In this document: positions 1-6,120 of the stretch, one piece after another | How the letters are laid out: the number at the start of each line of letters is the position of its first letter | Position numbering within the stretch: position 1 is the first letter of the stretch | From: Flaviramulus sp. | GTDB lineage: Bacteria > Bacteroidota > Bacteroidia > Flavobacteriales > Flavobacteriaceae | Length of the DNA stretch: 9,829 nucleotides | Assembly: GCA_023255235.1 (NCBI GenBank) | Contig: JALRJA010000235.1 | Span: forward strand, 1 to 9,829 | Reading direction: 5' to 3' | The notes under the pieces: model-generated | Database searches by the model: none | The model's input: the letters and a program-made list of their open reading frames with translations, nothing else | Told to the model about the DNA's origin: nothing | Translations under genes and position numbers: made by a program

Positions 1-581
1 CTATAAAAGAGGTAATTATAACAGAGTTAAATATTATAAGAAAAGGTAAAAATGCTAAAAATTTTGATGCTTCAAACATCTTTACTAACCATTTTAAAGA
101 AGTAGAACGTATTGAAAAAGAAAAAGCTGAAAAAGCTGAAGCACTAATTAAAGCATCAAAAGAAAAACTTACCAAACAAGAAGCTCAAGCAACCATTCTT
201 GAATCTGGATTAAAATATTATATTTCTGAAAAAGGTTCTGGTAACAAATTAAAAGAAGGCAACCGTATATCAATTCATTATACAGTATATTTTGAAAACG
301 GCCAGCTTTTAGAAACCAGCAAATTAGAAACCGCTAGAGCTTTAAATGCTATTAATACAACTCGTTTAGAAGGAGACAGATACCAACCAATAGACGTTGA
401 AATAATGCCAAACGCTCCTATAATTGCAGGCTTAAAAGAAGGATTAAAGCAATTGAGTTTGGGTGATAAAGCTACTTTTTTCATTCCTTACCATCTAGCC
501 TATGGCGAGTATGGTAATAGAGCTATACCCGGTAAATCTAATTTAATTTTTGAAGTTGAAATTGTTGCCCTTCTTGAATAA
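1..581 (+). CDS. Peptidyl-prolyl cis-trans isomerase, C-terminal part (probable cyclophilin-FKBP fusion), 5' truncated
   Basis: An open frame runs from base 3 to the TAA at 579-581 and gives 192 residues; the start lies outside the window. The last ~105 visible residues are an FKBP domain. It reads IHYTVYFENGQLLETS near residue 91, then AGLKEGLKQLSLGDKATFFIP and the family hallmark AYGEYGNRAIP near 166-176, ending LIFEVEIV. FKBPs catalyse prolyl cis-trans isomerisation during protein folding. The first ~24 residues (a beta strand followed by IIRKGKNAKNFDA) resemble the end of a cyclophilin domain. A charged, probably helical linker rich in E, K and A (about residues 31-62) joins the two, so the full protein is probably a cyclophilin-FKBP double isomerase. 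The FKBP domain has an insert of ~25 residues after LLETS, which I associate with Bacteroidota homologues. Its cellular location cannot be judged without the N-terminus. The FKBP call is secure; the cyclophilin call is an inference from a short tail. Confidence 0.88.
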   Translation, partial: IKEVIITELNIIRKGKNAKNFDASNIFTNHFKEVERIEKEKAEKAEALIKASKEKLTKQEAQATILESGLKYYISEKGSGNKLKEGNRISIHYTVYFENGQLLETSKLETARALNAINTTRLEGDRYQPIDVEIMPNAPIIAGLKEGLKQLSLGDKATFFIPYHLAYGEYGNRAIPGKSNLIFEVEIVALLE

Positions 582-644
582 AATGGTCTTGTATTAGCGT
601 TAGATAAAAGTTAATATGCATTAATTTTTGGTTTAGCAATTTCG

Positions 645-690
645 ACTGAGTTTTGACTCAGTAAAGCACACTGTAATTACAATTTTGTGC
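645..690. terminator. Possible bidirectional terminator: two small inverted repeats between convergent genes
   Basis: The 123-bp gap between the two convergent stop codons contains a perfect 6-bp stem, ACTGAG (645-650) with CTCAGT (657-662), around a 6-nt loop. A second stem follows, GCACA (666-670) with TGTGC (686-690), enclosing the 10-bp palindrome TGTAATTACA (672-681). The position suits termination from both sides. Neither stem is followed by a long T run (the second is followed only by ATTTT), so this is a weak call based mainly on location. Confidence 0.28.
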
Positions 691-704
691 ATTTTGCATA
701 GTTT

Positions 705-1517
705 TCAATTTTCAATCCAACTGTAAAATTTAATATTATTCCAACCATATATTGAAATGGTAACTCCTGAATTTTCTTCAATATTTTCTGAAGAAAAATC
801 GTTAAGTATGTTAGCTAAATTGTTAAATTCAATCAAGTTTGTATATTTATAATATTTTGAAGGATGATTAACCCAATTTCCATTAGTTGTTTCTGGGTAA
901 GGTATTCTCCCTTCTCCTTCAAATTCAAATTCTATGAAATCAGGATTTTGCTCTATAATCTCTGAAAAATCTGTATAAATGTTAGTATTATTTGTATTAG
1001 TTCCGCAAACATAGGCGAATGAATTTTCTGGAACTCTAAACGTTTTGTTGTATAATGACATTGTGAAATTATTTTCGATGAGTGTTATAGATGTTTTTTG
1101 TTCGTTAATGTCAATAGAATATTTGTCAATAACACTTCCATTTAAAAAAGTTACTTTATTTGTATTTTCAGGTAATTCAATATAGGATATTGCAGGTCCT
1201 AATGCAGTGAAACATAATTCGGGTTGAATTATCTGATTAAATCTTACAATTAGTTCATTACCATTTATAAATTCAGTTGTTGACAATCCATAGTTGATAC
1301 AAGGGAATATTTCAGAGGTAATTAATTTTAGTTTTAAAATGGGTTCTTGTATTTGGTTAGTTGTATATATTTCTTCTACCATAAAATTAATTTCTGTATC
1401 AATAGAGTTCTCAATTATATATTTGGTGTAATCAGAAGTATTTAAAATACTATCATTGTTAGAGCTACAACTTAAAATGGTAAATCCAATTAAAGTAAAG
1501 ATTAGTAATTTTTTCAT
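705..1517 (-). CDS. Hypothetical lipoprotein, 270 residues, family not recognised
   Basis: The ATG at 1517 begins a clear type II signal peptide: MKK, a hydrophobic stretch, then the lipobox LS-C with lipidated Cys17, followed by SSNNDS. The mature part is acidic and rich in Asn, Thr, Ile and Glu, with many alternating hydrophobic/polar segments that suggest a beta-rich fold. There are three further cysteines (Cys73 in FPCINYG, Cys102 in ELCFTALGPA, Cys171 in YVCGTNT). Two could form a disulphide outside the cytoplasm. No catalytic motif is evident. The sequence after the cysteine (SSNND) is not a clear surface-export signal, so a periplasm- or surface-facing position cannot be decided. The gene stands alone, convergent with the isomerase gene and divergent from lgt. 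The start is supported by the signal peptide. It is surely coding, but I do not recognise a function. Confidence 0.8.
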   Translation of the reverse strand: MKKLLIFTLIGFTILSCSSNNDSILNTSDYTKYIIENSIDTEINFMVEEIYTTNQIQEPILKLKLITSEIFPCINYGLSTTEFINGNELIVRFNQIIQPELCFTALGPAISYIELPENTNKVTFLNGSVIDKYSIDINEQKTSITLIENNFTMSLYNKTFRVPENSFAYVCGTNTNNTNIYTDFSEIIEQNPDFIEFEFEGEGRIPYPETTNGNWVNHPSKYYKYTNLIEFNNLANILNDFSSENIEENSGVTISIYGWNNIKFYSWIEN

Positions 1518-1631
1518 AGCAATTGTTTTTAGATTAGATGCAATTTTTTTTGTTTGGTTGCGTCAAATTATAACAACTTAATATAAAAAACTAATATTTA
1601 CTTGTATATTTACCTATAAAAATCAAACCGT
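1518..1631. promoter_or_regulatory. Divergent intergenic region with a candidate -7 element for lgt
   Basis: This 114-bp region must hold the promoters of both the orphan lipoprotein gene and lgt. On the plus strand TATATTTA (1605-1612) matches seven of eight positions of the Bacteroidota -7 consensus TAnnTTTG and lies about 20 bp before the lgt ATG. No TTG sits at the expected ~20 bp further upstream, so the match is only suggestive in such AT-rich DNA. On the minus strand a TATAATTTG sequence (rough match, spacing off by one) lies at about 1564-1572, about 50 bp before the lipoprotein ATG. Neither gene has an obvious Shine-Dalgarno sequence. Confidence 0.25.
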
Positions 1632-2555
1632 ATGCAACTTTTAAAAATTGATTGGAATCCAATAACAGGAATAGACATCATTGGTAATTTTAAGCTTCAT
1701 TTTTACAGCCTTATGTGGGTTGTTGCCTTTGTTTTAGGTTGGTATATAATGAAGCGTATTTTTACTAAAGAAAAAATAGCTATTGAATTTTTAGATTCGC
1801 TTTTAATATACACTGTTTTTGCAACCATGATTGGTGCAAGGCTTGGGCATGTTTTGTTTTACCAATCGGAGTTAATTCATGACGATTTTTTTAGCATTTT
1901 TCTACCATTTAAATTTAAAGGCGGTTTTGAATTCACCGGGTTTCAAGGTTTAGCAAGTCATGGTGCAGCTATAGGTATTATTATTGGCATGTATTTGTAC
2001 CGAAAAAAATACCAATATAAATCATTGCTATGGATTTTAGACCGCGTTGTTATTTCGGTGGCTTTAGGTGCTATTTTTATTAGAATAGGAAATTTTATCA
2101 ATTCTGAAATTATTGGAAAAGTTTCAGGTGATTTTGCACTAGGCACACGCTTTATTCAAGATTATTATAACAAATATGAAGCTGTACAACTAACCGGAAT
2201 TAAAAATGTTCAAAAAGCCTATAATGCAATTGCCAATAATCCTGAATTATTGGAAGCTATTCCTTATAGACATCCTACTCAATTGTATGAATCATTTTGT
2301 TACATATTTGTATTTTTAATACTTTGGTTTTTTTATTCTAAAACTAAAAAAAGTGAACAATCGGGGTTTTTATTTGGTCTGTTTTTAATTTTACTTTGGA
2401 CTATACGGTTTTTTGTAGAATTTGTAAAAGAACCTCAAGGAGATGAGTATATTAATTGGTTTGGGCTAAATACTGGGCAATGGCTAAGCATTCCTTTTAT
2501 ATTACTTGGTCTTTACTTTATGTTTATATACAAACCTATAAACGCTAAAAAATAA
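1632..2555 (+). CDS. lgt: Prolipoprotein diacylglyceryl transferase (Lgt)
   Basis: Lgt is an inner-membrane enzyme that moves diacylglycerol from phosphatidylglycerol to the lipobox cysteine of prolipoproteins, the first step of lipoprotein maturation. The 307-residue product has about seven hydrophobic segments and the family landmarks in order: GARLGHVLFY (68-77), SHGAAIG with His110 (equivalent of E. coli His103), the signature RIGNFINSE (151-159; Arg151, Asn154 and Glu159 match the essential Arg143, Asn146 and Glu151), RHPTQLYE (213-220), and IRFFVEFVKEP with Arg259 and Glu263 (E. coli Arg239 and Glu243). Between the signature and RHPTQLYE lies an extended loop of about 50 residues. It includes a hydrophilic helix-like stretch around 190-208 and makes the protein slightly longer than the E. 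coli enzyme. The ATG at 1632 gives a complete N-terminus. A DUF192 lipoprotein gene follows after one base, so the two are co-transcribed and probably translationally coupled. The gene fits the many lipoproteins encoded nearby. Confidence 0.97.
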   Translation: MQLLKIDWNPITGIDIIGNFKLHFYSLMWVVAFVLGWYIMKRIFTKEKIAIEFLDSLLIYTVFATMIGARLGHVLFYQSELIHDDFFSIFLPFKFKGGFEFTGFQGLASHGAAIGIIIGMYLYRKKYQYKSLLWILDRVVISVALGAIFIRIGNFINSEIIGKVSGDFALGTRFIQDYYNKYEAVQLTGIKNVQKAYNAIANNPELLEAIPYRHPTQLYESFCYIFVFLILWFFYSKTKKSEQSGFLFGLFLILLWTIRFFVEFVKEPQGDEYINWFGLNTGQWLSIPFILLGLYFMFIYKPINAKK

Positions 2556-2556
2556 T

Positions 2557-3033
2557 ATGTTTAACAAGCATTATGCTTTTTCTAAAGTACTAGTCATTTT
2601 CTTTGTTTTTATAGCCTGTAAAGACGACAAAAAGGGTATTACACAAACCAAAATTTCATTTAAAAAGGAAGCCGAACTTACTATTTATAAAAAAGACTCT
2701 ACACAAGTAACCTTAGATATTGAAATAGCCAATACAGCCTATGAAATAGAAACAGGATTAATGTATAGAGATAGTATGCAAACCAACCAAGGAATGCTAT
2801 TTGTTTTTGATGATGTTGCACCACGTAATTTTTATATGAAGAATACAAAAATGCCGCTTGATTTAATTTTTATTGATGCAAATAAAAAAATAGTGAGCTT
2901 TCAAAAAAATGCAAAACCTTTTGATGAGTCTTCGTTACCTTCTGTTTTACCAGCAAAATATGTATTAGAAATTAATGCCGGTTTGGTTGATAAATGGATG
3001 ATTTCTGAAGCAGATAGCATTAATTACCAATAA
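2557..3033 (+). CDS. DUF192 family lipoprotein
   Basis: This 158-residue protein begins with a hydrophobic signal (about residues 8-20) and a lipobox ending FIA-C, giving lipidated Cys21. The mature part carries the DUF192 pattern: an early strand TQVTLDIEIA, GLMYRDSM (67-74), GMLFVFDD (79-86), then FYMKNTKMPLDLIFID (92-107), and a closing YVLEINAG (135-142). DUF192 proteins are small beta-barrel-like extracytoplasmic proteins without an agreed biochemical function, so none is assigned here. The residues after the cysteine are KDDKK. A Lys followed by two acidic residues resembles the lipoprotein export signal described in Capnocytophaga, so surface exposure is possible. The ATG lies one base after the lgt stop codon, indicating translation from the lgt transcript. 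The following gene is convergent. Confidence 0.9.
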   Translation: MFNKHYAFSKVLVIFFVFIACKDDKKGITQTKISFKKEAELTIYKKDSTQVTLDIEIANTAYEIETGLMYRDSMQTNQGMLFVFDDVAPRNFYMKNTKMPLDLIFIDANKKIVSFQKNAKPFDESSLPSVLPAKYVLEINAGLVDKWMISEADSINYQ

Positions 3034-3063
3034 AAACTGGTTTTATACAAATTACTTAATTGT

Positions 3064-3090
3064 TAAAACAAAAAGCTAATTGGTGTTTTA
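3064..3090. terminator. Weak AT-rich stem-loop between convergent genes
   Basis: TAAAACA (3064-3070) can pair with TGTTTTA (3084-3090) around a 13-nt loop in the 65-bp gap between the DUF192 and symporter stop codons. The position suits a shared terminator, but the stem has only two G:C pairs and there is no clean T tract. It is reported on position alone. Confidence 0.18.
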
Positions 3091-3098
3091 TAACCTGA

Positions 3099-4403
3099 TT
3101 ATTTGCCGGTATAATTATCATCCCAATTTTTAACTTTAGGTTCTCCTAACTTTCCTATAGATTTAGCAACAAGCATAGAAACAGCCGCATCTCCGGTTAC
3201 ATTTACAGTTGTTCTACTCATATCTAAAGGTCTATCAACAGCAAAAATAAGAGCCAATCCAGCTTCTGGAATACCGGCATAGCCAAGCACTCCAACAAGC
3301 ATTACCATACCAGCTCCTGGAACAGCCGCACTACCAATAGAGGCTAAAGTAGCCGTTGCTATAATGCCCAATTGTGTAGAAAAAGACAAATCCATACCAA
3401 AGGCTTGTGCAATAAATACCGCTGCAACAGCTTGATATAAACTTGTACCATCCATATTAATAGTGGCTCCTATAGGTAATACAAAACTAGCAACTTCTTC
3501 TTCTACACCTAAATGCTCGGTAACACGTTCCATAGTTACAGGTAGTGTTGCAGCACTACTACTTGTAGAAAAAGCTAATAGTTGTGCAGGTGAAATTCCA
3601 TTTATAAAAAAATTGGGTTTCTTTTTAGTAAAAACAAAAACCAATACAATATAAATGATTATCATAAGTAATAATCCTAAAATTACTGTTAATGAGTACC
3701 ACCCTAAAGCTTTAAATAAATCTATGCTAGGAGACTCAACAACCAATGCAGCAAGAAGTGCAAAAACACCGTATGGTGCTGCCAACATAATTAGGTCAAC
3801 CATTTTTAGAATAACTTCGTTAAAACCATCAAAGAATTTTTTAACCGTACTACCTTTATCTTCTGGAATTAGTATTAAGCCAATACCAAAAAATAAAGAA
3901 AAGAATATTATTTGTAGCATATTACGATTACTAGTAGCCGAAGAAAAAATGTTTTCAGGCACTAAATCTTCTAAAGCCTTTAGTGGTCCTGCTTCTTTTT
4001 GAGCTTTTGCAGTTTCTTTATATTGGGTGGTGTTATCGGCATAATTACCTACCATTTCTTGTCTGGTATTTTCAGAAATAGAATATCCAGGGTTTACCAT
4101 ATTTACTAAAAACAACCCTATGGTTACGGCAATAATTGTAGTGCTAATATATATTCCAATAGTGCGACCACCCATTTTAGATAGTTTAGAAATATCTTTT
4201 AAATCTGAAACGCCTTTAATTAAAGCCGCTAAAATTAATGGTATAGCTATGAGCTTAAGTGCATTAATAAATATTGTGCCAAATGGTTTTACCCAATCTT
4301 GAACAAGCTCTTTGCCGCCTTCAAAAGTTGTCATTACTAATCCTAGAATGACACCAAAAAGCATTCCTAATAATATTTTCCAATGTAATGCGAGTTTTTT
4401 CAT
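3099..4403 (-). CDS. Dicarboxylate/amino acid:cation symporter (DAACS/SLC1 family), probably acidic amino acid uptake
   Basis: This 434-residue inner-membrane protein belongs to the glutamate transporter family, which couples uptake of Glu, Asp or C4-dicarboxylates to Na+ or H+. The family elements appear in order: the serine-rich hairpin-1 tip STSSSAATLP (279-288), the TM7 cation-site motif NMDGT (316-320), the hairpin-2 sequence GSAAVPGAGMVML (357-369), and TM8 DRPLDMSRTTVNVTGD (390-405). In TM8, Asp394, Arg397, Thr398, Asn401 and Asp405 match the substrate and cation residues of archaeal GltPh. Arg397 is the residue that binds an acidic side chain in that family, so glutamate or aspartate is a better guess than a neutral amino acid. 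A polar loop of about 35 residues follows TM3 (roughly 105-140). The gene lies 179 bp downstream of the racemase-like gene on the same strand. It may have its own promoter in that gap, though I found no convincing TTG/TAnnTTTG pair there. The family is certain; the substrate is inferred. Confidence 0.95.
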   Translation of the reverse strand: MKKLALHWKILLGMLFGVILGLVMTTFEGGKELVQDWVKPFGTIFINALKLIAIPLILAALIKGVSDLKDISKLSKMGGRTIGIYISTTIIAVTIGLFLVNMVNPGYSISENTRQEMVGNYADNTTQYKETAKAQKEAGPLKALEDLVPENIFSSATSNRNMLQIIFFSLFFGIGLILIPEDKGSTVKKFFDGFNEVILKMVDLIMLAAPYGVFALLAALVVESPSIDLFKALGWYSLTVILGLLLMIIIYIVLVFVFTKKKPNFFINGISPAQLLAFSTSSSAATLPVTMERVTEHLGVEEEVASFVLPIGATINMDGTSLYQAVAAVFIAQAFGMDLSFSTQLGIIATATLASIGSAAVPGAGMVMLVGVLGYAGIPEAGLALIFAVDRPLDMSRTTVNVTGDAAVSMLVAKSIGKLGEPKVKNWDDNYTGK

Positions 4404-4582
4404 AATAAGGCTTTAAGTGGTTTTGTTTAATTAGTAAAAGTACTATTTTAATTTAAAAACATATCCTAAAGCATAATTCATTTATAATCAAGCAATAGAC
4501 ATCTTTTCAAAATTTAACGAGTTTATAATCAATAAAAATAATAAAGTAATATTTGTGATTTTAGGTTTTATGAATTGGTTTA

Positions 4583-6118
4583 TTATATTTTACTCTTTTC
4601 TGATAGGTGCTGGGTCTTAGGATTTTGGTAATTGAAATTTTGCATTAATTGATATACATAAGGAATTTGTTTCTGAAAACGGGTTAATATATCATAAGAA
4701 ATATTATTCCTACTAAAGGGCACTATCTTAACATATTCTTGAATTTGGTTTGCATCTCTACCATATTTATAATTATAAGTAAAGCGACCATTAGAGTCTA
4801 TAATATTATTTGCATTGTCTTTATTGGCTACGCTTATATAAAACTCACTATCTTTTATATTACCAACTGGGTTAAATAAAGCCTCTTGTTTTAAATACTG
4901 ATGTAATTCTTTAGCAGTATCTACAGCAGGGTCTATTAGATTAGTATTTTTAACCATAAAATCTCTGTAAAAGTAATTGCCATTTTTACCTTTATAATTG
5001 TATAACTCTTTTAAAATAGCATTAATTTCTTCAATCATATATGGGTAATGTGTACAACCTAATATGATGGATTTCAATTTGTTTTTTGTTTTAGATTGAC
5101 GAATTTGCTCCATAAGCGTTACCAAATGGTAACGTACATAATTTTTAGCATCGTTAATTTGAAGAACTGAACAATTGGTTAACTCTTTGGTGTCACATAG
5201 CATTTTACTATTGCTAAAATCAAAATTATAAATATCAAAAAGTGTTCGGTCTATTTTTACGTCGTTATCTAAACTAGGTCCTTTGTAATTATCTCTAGGT
5301 TTTTTAAGGTTTTTATTATAGTAATTAAGGTCTTCATCAATAGCTTCGGCAATTCCAACGCCTCCTTGTGAGAATACTTCAATGTTGCCTGTATAACCTA
5401 ACTGATCTTTAAATTTTAACAATGTGTTTTGATATCCTTTTGATGCTACGGTTCCTGTTGTAGCCAAAACACCAATAATGGCATCTTCATCTTTTTTAAT
5501 AGTAGCCAGTGTACCTCTTACGCCAGCATCAATAACGCCAATAACTTTTAAATTAGAATTTGCTTTTTTTAGAAACGCTTCTATGTGTTCTTTGCCATAA
5601 GCAGTTGCAGTATTGCAAGCAATTACTAATGCTTTAACAGGCTGTTTATCTGTTTTAACCATAGTATCTAAAGCATCAGTGTAATACTTATTACTCATTA
5701 AAAATTGAACATCTTTAATAATGTGCTCTTTTAATAAATCGACCTTATTTTCTGTTGAATAATTTCCATAAGGCATATTTGCTTGATCTCCTAAATAGAT
5801 AAAGGATTCTTTTATAAAATCTATTTCTCCATCCTCTCCACTTTCATGATTTTTGTTATTGTTTTGGTCATAATTTACAATTGCTTTTAGTACTGTAAGA
5901 CCGCCTGTACCAGAATCGAACACACCAATGGGTAATTCTTTTTTCTTATTAGGGTAGTTTTTAAAATCTATATAATAAAAACTTTCTTTGTCTTTTATTA
6001 TAGTTGAAACTATATCGCTGTTTTCAACTGCAGCTTGTAAAACTTCTTTTTTCTTCTCTTTTTTACAACTTATTATCAATAATGCTAACAGGAAGTATGC
6101 TAGTTTATGCTTGTTCAT
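4583..6118 (-). CDS. Lipoprotein with a glutamate racemase (MurI-like) core, extracytoplasmic
   Basis: The 511-residue product starts with a lipoprotein signal (MNKHKL, hydrophobic core, LIIS-C; lipidated Cys18). The rest is a recognisable Asp/Glu racemase: PIGVFDSGTGGLTVLKAI (63-80), YLGDQANMPYG (108-118), LVIACNTATA with catalytic Cys168, VIGVIDAG (192-199), IGVLATTGTVASKGYQ (215-230), LGCTHYP with catalytic Cys355 and neighbouring His357, and LIDPAVDTA (394-402). Known MurI enzymes interconvert L- and D-glutamate by a cofactor-free two-cysteine mechanism in the cytoplasm and have about 265 residues. This one is nearly twice as long: a ~45-residue linker after the lipid site, a ~15-residue insert after the first motif, an insert of about 70 residues near 257-325, and a C-terminal extension of ~105 residues. 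Both cysteines are kept, so activity is plausible. The exported position argues against a role in making cell-wall D-Glu and for using external D-amino acids. The ATG lies 2 nt after the stop of the amidohydrolase gene. The substrate could also be aspartate or another acid. Confidence 0.88.
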   Translation of the reverse strand: MNKHKLAYFLLALLIISCKKEKKKEVLQAAVENSDIVSTIIKDKESFYYIDFKNYPNKKKELPIGVFDSGTGGLTVLKAIVNYDQNNNKNHESGEDGEIDFIKESFIYLGDQANMPYGNYSTENKVDLLKEHIIKDVQFLMSNKYYTDALDTMVKTDKQPVKALVIACNTATAYGKEHIEAFLKKANSNLKVIGVIDAGVRGTLATIKKDEDAIIGVLATTGTVASKGYQNTLLKFKDQLGYTGNIEVFSQGGVGIAEAIDEDLNYYNKNLKKPRDNYKGPSLDNDVKIDRTLFDIYNFDFSNSKMLCDTKELTNCSVLQINDAKNYVRYHLVTLMEQIRQSKTKNKLKSIILGCTHYPYMIEEINAILKELYNYKGKNGNYFYRDFMVKNTNLIDPAVDTAKELHQYLKQEALFNPVGNIKDSEFYISVANKDNANNIIDSNGRFTYNYKYGRDANQIQEYVKIVPFSRNNISYDILTRFQKQIPYVYQLMQNFNYQNPKTQHLSEKSKI

Positions 6119-6120
6119 AG

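Noticed and set aside
119..140. Short tandem repeat of GAAAAAGCT
   Set aside because: It encodes the Lys/Ala/Glu helical linker of the isomerase and is explained by coding of a low-complexity helix.
278..484. 68-residue minus-strand open frame
   Set aside because: It lies antisense within the conserved FKBP domain and has no family features.
1..581. Gliding motility isomerase GldI
   Set aside because: GldI is a shorter stand-alone FKBP lipoprotein; this protein has a cyclophilin-like segment and a long linker before the FKBP domain, and no gliding genes are adjacent.
1958..2146. 62-residue minus-strand frame inside lgt; similar plus-strand frames at 4120-4302 and 6629-6817
   Set aside because: Each is fully covered by a well-supported gene on the other strand.
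3655..4002. 115-residue open frame on the plus strand, and a shorter one at 3463-3654
   Set aside because: Both are antisense to the clearly coding symporter gene and show no signal, motif or independent start context; they are by-products of its codon use.
4404..4582. Promoter for the symporter gene or terminator of the racemase gene in the 179-bp gap
   Set aside because: Several partial matches to TAnnTTTG exist on the minus strand, such as TATGTTTT, but none has a TTG at proper spacing, and no convincing hairpin with a T tract was found.
4583..6118. Housekeeping murI supplying D-Glu for peptidoglycan
   Set aside because: The lipoprotein signal, doubled length and neighbouring hydrolases do not fit a cytoplasmic biosynthetic enzyme, although the catalytic motifs are the same.
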